NCBI GenBank assembly: GCA_964599655.1
Contig: CAZRGV010000053.1
Location: 1 to 37,752, forward strand
Source of the DNA: CAZRGV01 sp964599655
GTDB lineage: Bacteria; Planctomycetota; Planctomycetia; Isosphaerales; Isosphaeraceae
Reading direction: 5' to 3'
Length of the DNA stretch: 37,752 nucleotides
Part shown: piece after piece, positions 26,179 through 33,629 of the stretch
Numbering within the stretch: position 1 is the first letter of the stretch
Layout of the letters: the number at the start of each line of letters is the position of its first letter
Position numbers and translations under genes: made by a program
Notes under the pieces: generated by a model
The model's database searches: none
What the model saw: only the letters and a program-made list of their open reading frames with translations
What the model was told of the DNA's origin: nothing

Positions 26179-26685
26179 TCAGGATTCGCCCTCGTTTTCG
26201 TCGTCCGCCTCGTCGCTCAGGATCTTACCCGCCGGCGACACCTTCACCTCGAACACCTTCTTCGCCTCGTCGACGACCACGACCTCATAGCTCTTCTCCT
26301 CCTTGCCGTCATCGATCTCGACGATCTCCTCCGCCTTCCTGATCGACGACTTCGGATGTTTCGCCGCAACCGCCTCGGTCACCGCCTTCGGCAAATCCTT
26401 CGCGGCGATCTCCGTCTCGATCTCCTCGATCTCCCCTTTTTCATCCACGCTCACATCCATGGATTTACCGTCATTCACGAGGGCGATCTCGTAGATCGTC
26501 TCGTTGTCCTCGGTTTCTTTCTCGGCCGCCTTCAACTCGGCCCTGGGGAACCGGCCCTTGACGGCGTCGAGCACCGCCTTGGGAAGATCCTTCAGCGCCA
26601 CCTTCTGATCGTCTCCGGGGGCGAACGACCCAAGAGCCGTCATGCCCAGCATCATTCCGATGATCGCGACGACCGTGGACTTCAT
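26179..26685 (-). CDS. Exported protein with two PepSY-like domains
   Basis: This 168-residue protein has a signal peptide (KSTVVAIIGMMLGMTALGSF then A) and two tandem PepSY-like repeats: LPKAVLDAVKGRFPRAELKA ... YEIALVNDGKSMDVSVDEKG, and LPKAVTEAVAAKHPKSSIRK ... YEVVVVDEAKKVFEVKVSPA followed by GKIL. The sequence is strongly acidic (DEADDENEGES at the end; EEIETEIA). PepSY-like proteins are periplasmic and are often encoded next to two-component systems, where they may modulate the sensor or bind metal. Here the gene is first in an apparent operon with the regulator and kinase. The ATG at 26685 has GGAG eight bases upstream; the frame extending to 26850 would bury the signal peptide and is rejected. 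Confidence 0.88.
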   Translation of the reverse strand: MKSTVVAIIGMMLGMTALGSFAPGDDQKVALKDLPKAVLDAVKGRFPRAELKAAEKETEDNETIYEIALVNDGKSMDVSVDEKGEIEEIETEIAAKDLPKAVTEAVAAKHPKSSIRKAEEIVEIDDGKEEKSYEVVVVDEAKKVFEVKVSPAGKILSDEADDENEGES

Positions 26686-26772
26686 CGATGGCTCCTCCAC
26701 CGCAAACGCCAGGAGAGAAATGGATGCCCGACACAAGGGCGATTCCCCCGCATCCCTCCCATGGCCCGAGCA

Positions 26773-26788
26773 TACCTCGACGTACCTC
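26773..26788 (-). promoter_or_regulatory. Direct-repeat box upstream of PepSY/two-component operon
   Basis: On the minus strand GAGGTA occurs twice (26788-26783 and 26778-26773) with a 4-base spacer, a period of exactly 10 bases. OmpR-family regulators typically bind such head-to-tail hexamers on one DNA face. It lies 88-103 bases upstream of the PepSY start. An inverted repeat GATAAG/CTTATC sits further upstream at 26807-26824. Autoregulation by the operon's own regulator is inferred. Confidence 0.4.
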
Positions 26789-27139
26789 AGCCGAGCATGA
26801 GCCGAAGATAAGATCCGCCTTATCCTGTCTCTCACCATCGTACTGGCCACCCCTTCCCATCAAGAACAACTTTCCCGAATTCCCGGCCTCCTTGCCTCGA
26901 TCCTATCGAGCAGAAGTCGTTGAAGATCCTCATCGACGCGTCTCGTACCATCATTCGTGCAAGGATTGAATCCGCATCCATGATCCTGAACCTCGGTAGT
27001 CCTCGTCTCACCCGCATGCCCCTCCAGTCGGTCACCGCACCGGCTTCGCTCACCTCGCGCGCTTCGTGTTCGACCCAACGCACTCAGTCCACCGCATCGG
27101 ACGATGCCCCGCTTGCGGGTTCCACGCGCCCGGCGCGCG

Positions 27140-27168
27140 GTGCGCACCGGGCGCCGAACGAACTCCCC
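27140..27168 (+). repeat. Direct repeat copy A
   Basis: The 29-base core GTGCGCACCGGGCGCC...CTCCCC matches copy B (27414-27442) at 28 of 29 positions. A looser similarity continues for another 45 bases or so (TTTTCA..AGT.A......TCAC pattern). The copies are 274 bases apart in noncoding DNA. Confidence 0.7.
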
Positions 27169-27413
27169 TCTTGTCTCACAACTCTCACCTTTTCAAGAAG
27201 TTACAAGGATTCACGATCAACGAACGACGCGCACCAACCGCGCACCGGGCCCGTTCCGGCCGCGCACGCACGAGGACACCGGATCGAGTCTCACGACCCA
27301 CACCTCCGTCGAGCCTCTCCGGGAACCTTCTCCGTTCGCTACTCGGGGACGAACCGGCTGGCCCATCTCGTTCCTCGCGGCACGAACACAGGGGATCCGT
27401 CGCCGCGGTCGCC

Positions 27414-27442
27414 GTGCGCACCGCGCGCCGAACGAACTCCCC
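27414..27442 (+). repeat. Direct repeat copy B
   Basis: Second copy of the 29-base core, differing from copy A by one G-to-C change in the GC-rich centre. The following bases (to about 27487) align loosely with those after copy A, suggesting a diverged unit of roughly 75 bases. Confidence 0.7.
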
Positions 27443-27569
27443 CTTCCTCTCGCAACCGGTTTTTCACCAGTGATTTCCGGAAACTCACTTGCGATGAGGA
27501 ACGCGCACGCGCGCCGTCGGACCTCCGGCGCACCTCAGGTAGGCCCGACGAGCGGCGTTGGATGGGCCT

Positions 27570-27642
27570 CGTTGTCGGGCATGGGTCGTGTCTCCCGTCG
27601 CGTCGAGCAGACCCGGCAGGCGAGGCCCGACTCCCGACAACG
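27570..27642. repeat. Inverted repeat with 53-base loop
   Basis: CGTTGTCGGG (27570-27579) is exactly complementary to CCCGACAACG (27633-27642). A competing pairing exists with GCCCGACGAG at 27543-27552. Such alternative stems could be a folded RNA or a degraded mobile repeat. Confidence 0.4.
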
Positions 27643-27776
27643 GCCATTCCTTGTCCCAAGGACTGAGGCGTTCCGTGCGAGGCCATGGCTTGATCGTTTC
27701 TTGGCGACCGTCGTAGACTTCGATGCCGGTCCGGCCAGCCGGATCCTCGAAACCACCATGCTTGGGAGCATCTTGA

Positions 27777-29327
27777 ATGGCTGAGACCGCCGACGTCACC
27801 GAACACAACCCGCTACGGCCGTACCTTCCACGGACGCGAGTGCCCGACCCGTGCGCGATCGTGCTGTTCGGAGCGACCGGCGACCTGACCCATCGCAAGC
27901 TCGCACCGGCCCTCTATCACCTGGCCGTCGAGGGGCAGTTGCCGGCTGAATACGCCGTCGTCGGCTTCGCCCGACGCGACTGGGACGACGCCCGGTTCCG
28001 CGACGAGCTCCGCCAGACGCTCGAAAAGCGCGGCGGGCAAGACTTCGAGCAATCCTGGTCGTCCTTCGCCCAGCACGTCGTCTTTAGTTCGGGCACTTTC
28101 GACGACTCGGCCGCCTTCCAGCGGCTGAAGGAAACGCTCGACCGGGTCGACCACGAGCTGGGAACCCGGGGAAATCGCCTGTACTACCTGGCCGTGGCCC
28201 CAGAGTTCTTCTCAACGATCGTCCAGCATCTCGGTCAGGCCGGTCTGATCCAGCCCGAGCACCAGGAAGGCCCCTGGACCCGGGTTGTGGTCGAGAAGCC
28301 GTTCGGCCACGACCTCCAAAGCGCCCGCGCCTTGAACCGAGACCTCTCTCGGGTTCTCGATGAAACCCAGATCTACCGCATCGATCATTACCTTGGCAAG
28401 GAAACGGTCCAGAACATTCTGGCGCTGCGGTTCGCCAATACCATCTATGAGCCGGTCTGGAACCGCCGGCACGTCGACTCGGTACAGATCACCGTCGCCG
28501 AGGAAGTCGGCATGGCCGGCGGTCGTGGCGATTATTACGACTCCTCCGGCGCCCTCCGCGACATGGTCCAGAACCACATGATGCAGCTCCTTTGCCTGGT
28601 GGCGATGGAGCCGCCCGTCAACCTTCTGGCCGACGCGGTGCGCAACGAGAAGGTGAAGGTCCTTCAGGCCCTGCCCCACTGGTCGCCCGACGAGGTGGCC
28701 CGCCACGTCGTCAAGGGCCAGTACGCGGCCGGCTCGATTCAGGGTAAGGAGGTCGCCGCTTACCGCCAGGAAAAAGGCGTCGCCCCCGAATCCAAGACCG
28801 GCACCTACGTGGCCATCCGCCTGACTCTCGACAACTGGCGATGGGCGGGCGTTCCCTTCTATCTCCGTACGGGCAAACGTCTTCCGAAGCGAGCCACCGA
28901 GATTGCCGTCCAGTTCAAGAAGCCGCCCACCATGCTCTTCGAGCCCGAGACCGAGGGGATCGGCGGAGCCAACCAACTCGTCCTTCGGATTCAGCCGAAT
29001 GAGGGGGCCAGCCTCGCCTTCCAGGCCAAGATCCCCGGCTCGAGGCGGCGATTGCAAGAGGTCCGCATGGACTTCCGCTACGGCACCTCGTTCGCCGCGC
29101 CGCCCCCCGAAGCCTACGAACGGCTCCTCCTCGATGTCATGCTCGGCGACCCGACCCTCTTCACCCGCACCGACGAGGTCGATAGCGCCTGGCAGTTCAT
29201 TACCCCGATCCTCGACGCCTGGGAACAGTCGGGCACCGAGCCCGCCTTCTACCCGGCCGGCACCTGGGGGCCTGAGGCCGCTGACAAGCTACTCGCCCAG
29301 GACGGCGCTCGATGGAGGCGACTGTGA
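27777..29327 (+). CDS. zwf: Glucose-6-phosphate 1-dehydrogenase
   Basis: This 516-residue cytoplasmic enzyme oxidises glucose 6-phosphate to 6-phosphogluconolactone with NADP(+), the entry to the oxidative pentose phosphate pathway. Diagnostic blocks: the Rossmann nucleotide site VLFGATGDLTHRKLAPALYH (GATGDL at 32-37), VVEKPFGHDL (173-177 EKPFG), the active-site RIDHYLGKETVQNILALRFA (201 onward, with catalytic His204), NRRHVDSVQITVAEEVGMAG, and GVPFYLRTGKRLPKR for the substrate phosphate. It is full length. The ATG at 27777 is preceded by GGGAG. Its stop overlaps the opcA start by one base (TGATG), giving a two-gene operon as also found in cyanobacteria and actinobacteria. Confidence 0.97.
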   Translation: MAETADVTEHNPLRPYLPRTRVPDPCAIVLFGATGDLTHRKLAPALYHLAVEGQLPAEYAVVGFARRDWDDARFRDELRQTLEKRGGQDFEQSWSSFAQHVVFSSGTFDDSAAFQRLKETLDRVDHELGTRGNRLYYLAVAPEFFSTIVQHLGQAGLIQPEHQEGPWTRVVVEKPFGHDLQSARALNRDLSRVLDETQIYRIDHYLGKETVQNILALRFANTIYEPVWNRRHVDSVQITVAEEVGMAGGRGDYYDSSGALRDMVQNHMMQLLCLVAMEPPVNLLADAVRNEKVKVLQALPHWSPDEVARHVVKGQYAAGSIQGKEVAAYRQEKGVAPESKTGTYVAIRLTLDNWRWAGVPFYLRTGKRLPKRATEIAVQFKKPPTMLFEPETEGIGGANQLVLRIQPNEGASLAFQAKIPGSRRRLQEVRMDFRYGTSFAAPPPEAYERLLLDVMLGDPTLFTRTDEVDSAWQFITPILDAWEQSGTEPAFYPAGTWGPEAADKLLAQDGARWRRL

Positions 29328-30469
29328 TGTCCGAAACCACCTCAGATGCCTTCCTGAACGGTCAAGGCATTCCGGTCGATCTCGATCAGGTCGAATCCGA
29401 GCTTTCTCGACTCTGGGGACCTTCGGCCGAGCGCGTGGGTGGCCCCGACCTCGACCACCCGACGGTCACCCGCGTTTCGCTCGCCAACCTGGTCGTGGCC
29501 AGCCTCGGATCCGACCCGGGCCGGGTCCTGGCTGTGCTCGACACGGTCGTGGCTCGCCGGCCTTGCCGCGCCATCGTGCTCCGAAGCTCGAACGACCCGG
29601 CGCGCCAGGTCTCGGCCGAGATCTCGGCGCTCTGCCACCTACCCGCTCCGGGCCTGCCCCAGGTTTGTAGCGAGCGGATCCTCCTTGCCGCCGGCCCGAA
29701 CGCCATGGACCTCCTCCCCGGCGCGGTCCGCTCCTTGCTGGAGCCGGACATCCCCCTGGTCGTCTGGTGGGATGGCGATCCCAGACCGCACCTCGACCTG
29801 CTGCGCGACCTGGCCACCGAAGCCGGCCGACTGGTTCCCGACCTGCCCGACCCCGAGGCGGAGATCGACGCCTTGCGGGTCGCGCTGGATCTCGACATCA
29901 ACCCGCACACGAGAGACCTCGCCTGGTTCGGCATCACCCGTTGGCGTGAGCTCGTCGCGCAGTTCTTCGATCCGCCCGGTTCCGAAGCGATCCTCCCTCG
30001 CATTCGGTCGGTCCAGATCGATGCCGTCTCTCCCTCGGTCGGGCGCTTGCCGAGAGTCTCGGCCTGGCTGACCTCCTGGCTCGCGGGCCAACTCGGCTGG
30101 TCGCCCAGGGCGAGACGGCAGGCCGAACCGGAACGGTTGGAAGCCGTCTTCGAGGGGCCGTCGGGCGACGTCGCCGTGACCTTGAAAACCGCCATCGACT
30201 CCGAAGTCCCGTTCGCCCAGGTTCGAGGCGTCGTCCTCTCGGCCGAGGGGTCCGATGGCGAGGAGACCTTCCGTCTGTCGCGGCCGAGCGGCCAGCCCGA
30301 CGAGGTCTCCATCGAGACCTGCGCTGCGGGTCGCTGCGCCTGGCCCAGGCTGGTCCTGGCCCCCGAGTTCGACGCCGCCCACCGAGTCGCCGCCGCGCTC
30401 GAGTCGTCTCGCGAGGACCCGCCCTATCGCCATGCTCTCCCCCACCTGTTCTGGCTGCTCGGAGGTTGA
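29327..30469 (+). CDS. opcA: Glucose-6-phosphate dehydrogenase assembly protein OpcA
   Basis: This 380-residue cytoplasmic protein is the OpcA partner that, in cyanobacteria and actinobacteria, helps Zwf reach its active oligomer and redox-sensitive state. Seen: TRVSLANLVVASLGSDPGRV, VARRPCRAIVLRSSNDPARQ, the central VSAEISALCHLPAPGLPQVC, SERILLAAGPNAMDLLPGAV and LLEPDIPLVVWWDGDPRPHL, all typical of the N-terminal OpcA domain, and a C-terminal half with the expected LAWFGITRWRELVAQFFDPP. Two cysteines (CHLP and QVCSE) sit in the core. The ATG at 29327 shares one base with the zwf stop and has GGAGG eight bases upstream inside zwf, so it was preferred to the ATG at 29312. Confidence 0.93.
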   Translation: MSETTSDAFLNGQGIPVDLDQVESELSRLWGPSAERVGGPDLDHPTVTRVSLANLVVASLGSDPGRVLAVLDTVVARRPCRAIVLRSSNDPARQVSAEISALCHLPAPGLPQVCSERILLAAGPNAMDLLPGAVRSLLEPDIPLVVWWDGDPRPHLDLLRDLATEAGRLVPDLPDPEAEIDALRVALDLDINPHTRDLAWFGITRWRELVAQFFDPPGSEAILPRIRSVQIDAVSPSVGRLPRVSAWLTSWLAGQLGWSPRARRQAEPERLEAVFEGPSGDVAVTLKTAIDSEVPFAQVRGVVLSAEGSDGEETFRLSRPSGQPDEVSIETCAAGRCAWPRLVLAPEFDAAHRVAAALESSREDPPYRHALPHLFWLLGG

Positions 30470-30490
30470 CCGATGGGCAACGGACCAGCA

Positions 30491-31033
30491 TCAACCTTCG
30501 ATCAAGGGGACGAACCTCTGAAAAAGGGGCGTGAGAGCGTCGGCCAGGGTCTCGGGCTCCGGAAAGAGATTGTCGGGCCCTCGAACCAACGCCATCGCCA
30601 TGGCCTCCTGACCCAGGTTCAGCCGGAAGAGCCCGAAGGGAACGGCACGCATCCGAGCGAGCTGCGACGTCGACAGGGCACGCGCCAGAACCGCGTCATC
30701 CTCGGGCCCGATCGGCTCGGGAGTCAGCACGACGGCCGTCAGGCCGATCGTCAGGCCCTTCGTCGGCGGATACCGGCCATTCAGCGCCATGGCCAGGCGG
30801 CGGAGCAGCAACACATAGCCATCGCCGGACAGACCAACGTCGAACGGCTGACGCACCACGGCCACCACGCTCAAGGCCCGGCCGATCCAGGGAACCCAGC
30901 TCACCCGGACCGGTCGTCTGAGGTAGCACAGAACGTCCAGCGGCGGGTCGCGAAACTCCTCCCCAACGTCGACCACCGCCCCCAGCGGCTTCAATGCCGT
31001 TTCGAGCCGTTCAAGCAGTTCCTCAACAAGCAT
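30491..31033 (-). CDS. Hypothetical protein
   Basis: This 180-residue protein lacks a signal peptide and membrane helices. It opens with VEELLERLETALKPLGAVVD, continues LDVLCYLRRPVRVSWVPWIG, RALSVVAVVRQPFDVG, then LLLRRLAMALNGRYPPTKGL, and ends ETLADALTPLFQRFVPLIEG. The alternation of strands and helices suggests a compact alpha/beta domain, but I do not recognise the family. Codon third positions are strongly G/C, and the convergent opcA ends only 21 bases away, both supporting a real gene. The ATG at 31033 was chosen because sequence upstream in this frame becomes Arg/Pro-rich; GGGAG lies eleven bases upstream. It is divergent from the DUF6807 gene. Confidence 0.7.
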   Translation of the reverse strand: MLVEELLERLETALKPLGAVVDVGEEFRDPPLDVLCYLRRPVRVSWVPWIGRALSVVAVVRQPFDVGLSGDGYVLLLRRLAMALNGRYPPTKGLTIGLTAVVLTPEPIGPEDDAVLARALSTSQLARMRAVPFGLFRLNLGQEAMAMALVRGPDNLFPEPETLADALTPLFQRFVPLIEG

Positions 31034-31106
31034 CCGGATGATCGCTCCCTTGCGCCACGGCTCGGCCTCGCGAGCCGGAACAAACCGCCTAGCAGCATAA
31101 CCGTTG

Positions 31107-31134
31107 ACCGGCCCTGGGGGACACCCAGGCCGGT
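31107..31134. other. Hairpin in divergent spacer
   Basis: ACCGGCCCTGGG (31107-31118) and CCCAGGCCGGT (31124-31134) form an 11-bp stem with one bulged C and a 5-base loop. It lies between the hypothetical gene (minus) and DUF6807 (plus). It could be a leader RNA structure or operator; the role is unknown. Confidence 0.4.
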
Positions 31135-31243
31135 CCGGCACCAACCTCGCCCGGTTTTCGCTTGCAACGCACGGTCCGGGAAAGTACCACGAGTGCGGAT
31201 CGCCTCGATCCCAACGATCCCGAACCGCCCCCGGAGCCTCACC

Positions 31244-32473
31244 ATGCCTGCCCTCGTCCGGTCTGTCCACGTCGGTCTGTTCCTCGCGCTACTGGCCGCC
31301 ACGCCGGCCCTGGCCGCCACACCCAAGATCGTCGTCCGAGGCGCCGGCAGTGACCTGAACGCCACGCCGCTGGTCGTCGCCATGGACCAGGAACTAGAAG
31401 CCGGCGATTACCTGCTCCAGCCCGGCAATGGCGGCAAGCCGATTTCCGCCAACGTTTTCGAAGACGGCGGCAAGACCTACCTCGCCTTCGTCCTCGACCG
31501 GATCGGGAGCCGAGAGGCGCGCGTCTTCACGCTTCAGCGAGCGTCGGAGTCATCGTCCGGCGACACGGCCATCCGCCTCATTCCCGAAGACGGCGACGTC
31601 GTCGTTCAGGTTGGCGGCCAGCCGTTCACCCGCCACATCAACAACGGCGGCCCGAAGCCTTACATGTACCCGGTGATCGGCCCGACCGGCGTTTCCTACA
31701 CGAGAGCCTACCCGATGGAGCAGGTCGAGGGCGAGGACAAGGACCACCCTCACCAACGCTCGTTCTGGTTCACCCACGGCAACGTCAACGGCTACGACTT
31801 CTGGGCCTCCGACCCACTGAATCGGCCCAATCCCAAGTTCGGCTCGATCCAGGAAACCGCGCGCAAGACCGTTGTCAGCGGCGCGGGGGCCGGCGTGCTC
31901 CGAACCACGAACGCCTGGCTCGATCCCAGCGGCAAGATCCTCTGTGAAGATGAACGCGTCTTTTGCTTCACCGCGACGAAACACGCCCGATTCGTGGATG
32001 TTGATGTGACCATCAAGGCCACTCACGGTCCAGTCACCTTTGGCGACACCAAGGAGGGAATGTTCGGCCTCCGGGTCGCCTCCAGCATGGACGTCAAGCG
32101 CAAGACCGGCGGCAGAATCGTCAACGCCGAAGGAATCACCGATCTCAACGCCTGGGGCAAGGCGTCACCCTGGGTCGACTACACCGGCCCCATCGCCGGT
32201 CAGACCGTCGGCGTGGCCATCCTGAACCACCCCGAGAGCTTCCGTTACCCGACCACTTGGCACGTCCGCGACTACGGCCTCTTCGCCGCCAATCCGTTCG
32301 GCTACCACGACTTCGGCCAGAAGACGTCCGGTGAGCACACGATTCCAGACGGCCAGTCGATCCACTTCCGGTATCGCGTCATCCTGCACGAAGGCGACAC
32401 CACGTCCGCCGACATCCCCACCGCCTTCAAGGGCTTCGCCAATCCACCAAAAGTTGAGATTCAGAAGGATTGA
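31244..32473 (+). CDS. Secreted DUF6807 (PmoA-family) protein
   Basis: This 409-residue protein has a signal peptide (VHVGLFLALLAATPALA) and a single large beta-rich domain of the DUF6807 (formerly PmoA-like) family. Family blocks: NNGGPKPYMYPVIGPTGVSY, then MEQVEGEDKDHPHQRSFWF with a conserved His-rich DHPHQRS, GNVNGYDFWASD, then TFGDTKEGMFGLRVASSMDV and VDYTGPIAGQTVGVAILNHP, WHVRDYGLFAANPFGYHDF. Despite the name it is not a methane monooxygenase subunit; such proteins are abundant in planctomycetes and Bacteroidetes near sugar and glycoside genes, so a role in carbohydrate use is likely but unproven. The ATG at 31244 starts the signal peptide; the frame upstream to 30473 is a shadow of the opposite-strand gene. 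Confidence 0.9.
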   Translation: MPALVRSVHVGLFLALLAATPALAATPKIVVRGAGSDLNATPLVVAMDQELEAGDYLLQPGNGGKPISANVFEDGGKTYLAFVLDRIGSREARVFTLQRASESSSGDTAIRLIPEDGDVVVQVGGQPFTRHINNGGPKPYMYPVIGPTGVSYTRAYPMEQVEGEDKDHPHQRSFWFTHGNVNGYDFWASDPLNRPNPKFGSIQETARKTVVSGAGAGVLRTTNAWLDPSGKILCEDERVFCFTATKHARFVDVDVTIKATHGPVTFGDTKEGMFGLRVASSMDVKRKTGGRIVNAEGITDLNAWGKASPWVDYTGPIAGQTVGVAILNHPESFRYPTTWHVRDYGLFAANPFGYHDFGQKTSGEHTIPDGQSIHFRYRVILHEGDTTSADIPTAFKGFANPPKVEIQKD

Positions 32474-32502
32474 GCATTCAAGCAAATTCTCAGATCGATG
32501 GG

Positions 32503-32520
32503 CGATCGATCGATCGATCG
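32503..32520. repeat. CGAT tandem repeat, 4.5 units
   Basis: CGAT is repeated four and a half times at 32503-32520. It creates four overlapping GATC sites. Simple repeats of this kind may vary in length by slippage; no gene is in frame with it. Confidence 0.8.
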
Positions 32521-32530
32521 GTCCAGAAAG

Positions 32531-32641
32531 GCCGGCGCCTGGATTGGGAAGACACTCGCCATGATGGGACGATTCCAGCATCCCGAACGAAAAGGGAACA
32601 ATCCTGGTTCCCTCGGTCTTCCCCAGGATCCAAGCGCCGGC
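32531..32641. repeat. 111-bp element bounded by long inverted repeats
   Basis: The left end (GCCGGCGC, C, TGGAT, TGGGAAGAC; 32531-32553) pairs with the right end (GTCTTCCCCA, GG, ATCCA, A, GCGCCGGC; 32616-32641) for about 22 base pairs, broken only by one mismatch and small bulges. An inner hairpin (AGGGAAC 32593-32599 / GTTCCCT 32607-32613) sits inside. The size and terminal symmetry suit a non-autonomous miniature element or a structured RNA. No target-site duplication is obvious and no transposase is nearby. Confidence 0.6.
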
Positions 32642-32956
32642 TCGATTTCGGGAACATACGCAACAAGCAAACACTGAATTCTATAAGCAAACACGGATTC
32701 CGGAAAGATGCGCGCGGACTCTCTCGGGTTTCACGGCAAAGCATGAGGACATCGAGCGATACGCGCGATTCAACACACCGGACGGAGGAAAGGGCTCGAA
32801 GTGAGCGAACCGGCCATCACCATGACCCAGTAGGAGTCAGGCCGGACGAGAGGGATGTTGGAGAGCTCCCGTCCCATGAAGGTGTCATGAGTCTGTACAA
32901 GGCTCTTCGAGAAGTCAACAAGAACAGACTGCCAAAGCCATCCGGAGTTCTCACGC

Positions 32957-33550
32957 TCAGAGCCGCGGCTCGCGCACGACGGACCGCGACGGGCTGACCA
33001 CGCCGTCGAGCGGTTGGTCGTGGGGTTCGACCGGCAACGCGCTGACCCACTGCGGGTCGAGCGCCAGTGCCCAACGAGGCGCATCGGGGCGAAGCCTTGC
33101 CAGAAGCCGATCGTAGTGGCCTGCCCCCCGGCCGAGGCGGAATCCTCGGTCGTCGAAGCCTAGTCCTGGAGTCAGCACCCAGTCGATCTCCTCCGGCGCG
33201 AGTTCCGGGGCGTCGGGTCGGGGCTCGGGAATGTTCTTCGTGCCTGGAATCAGGTCGGCGTCGGGATCAACGACCTGATACAAGCGGAGCCGGTTCTCGG
33301 TCCGGTCGACTCGGGGACAGACCAGCCGCTTACCCAGCCGGAGGGCCAGGTCCAGCATCGGCCGAGTCACGATCTCCTCGGGAAAGACCGAGGCATAGAG
33401 CAGCACCGTGGCCGCCTCGGCGAAGCCGGGGAGCGTCGGGAACCGATCCAACAGCACGGCCTCCTGTTCCCTCCGATCGCAAGGATCCAGGGCGAGGATT
33501 CGGGAGATGAGGTCGCGTCGGAGCGCGCGCTTCTCGGCCTTGATGTCCAA
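32957..33550 (-). CDS. 5-formyltetrahydrofolate cyclo-ligase
   Basis: This 197-residue cytoplasmic enzyme converts 5-formyl-THF to 5,10-methenyl-THF with ATP. The diagnostic motif is TPGLGFDDRGFRLGRGAGHYDR (residues 128-148, shown here as TPGLGFDDRG and FRLGRGAGHYDR), with an upstream VLLYASVFPEEIVTRPML block, KRLVCPRVD, and a C-terminal VSALPVEPHDQPLDGVVSP. The family begins K-x-x-LR about ten residues in, which fits the TTG at 33550 (then DIKAEKRALRRDL). No clear ribosome-binding site is seen. Frames extending to GTG 33643 or TTG 33679 are rejected because they run through an intrinsic terminator and the candidate 6S RNA. In proteobacteria the orthologue (ygfA/fau) lies directly downstream of 6S RNA, as here. 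Confidence 0.9.
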   Translation of the reverse strand: MDIKAEKRALRRDLISRILALDPCDRREQEAVLLDRFPTLPGFAEAATVLLYASVFPEEIVTRPMLDLALRLGKRLVCPRVDRTENRLRLYQVVDPDADLIPGTKNIPEPRPDAPELAPEEIDWVLTPGLGFDDRGFRLGRGAGHYDRLLARLRPDAPRWALALDPQWVSALPVEPHDQPLDGVVSPSRSVVREPRL

Positions 33551-33584
33551 ATCGAGCGATCTCGACGTCGTACCGAAGGTTGTG

Positions 33585-33629
33585 AAAAAGGGACGGCCCG
33601 CCGAGTCTCTCAGAGACTCGCGCGGGCCG
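33585..33629 (-). terminator. Intrinsic terminator of the candidate 6S RNA
   Basis: On the minus strand CGGCCCGC (33629-33622), a 2-base bulge, GAGTCTC (33619-33613), loop TGA, GAGACTC (33609-33603), one C/G mismatch, GCGGGCCG (33601-33594) form a 15-bp stem, followed by TCCC and five Ts (33589-33585). A GC-rich stem and U-tract make this the strongest Rho-independent terminator in the window. It lies between the candidate RNA and the cyclo-ligase start at 33550. Confidence 0.82.

Larger units (their letters stand above)
26689..27776. other. About 1.1 kb without a convincing gene
   Basis: Six-frame reading of this spacer between the PepSY-like gene and zwf gives only Arg/Pro/Ser-rich frames that overlap one another and match nothing. 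It holds the regulatory box at 26773, a two-copy direct repeat (27140 and 27414), a palindrome GGTGCGCACC at 27139-27148, a GCGCCG/CGGCGC hairpin near 27512-27531, and an inverted repeat at 27570-27642. Pseudogene debris or an unrecognised noncoding RNA are both possible. zwf has a GGGAG site nine bases before its ATG. Confidence 0.6.
32474..32956. other. Spacer with repeats, no gene seen
   Basis: This 483-base gap between DUF6807 and the cyclo-ligase gene has no supportable coding frame. It contains a CGAT tandem repeat and a 111-base element bounded by inverted repeats, followed by a more AT-rich stretch (32650-32720). Confidence 0.6.

Noticed and set aside
26821..27784. Several overlapping frames in the 1.1-kb spacer
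   Set aside because: Arg/Pro/Ser/Thr-rich in every frame on both strands, with no start signals or domains.
30473..31243. Upstream extension of the DUF6807 frame
   Set aside because: It runs through the opposite-strand hypothetical gene and would place the signal peptide in the middle of the protein.
32503..32520. CGAT repeat as an origin or methylation-control element
   Set aside because: Only one short tandem; no DnaA boxes, origin genes or further clustering around it.
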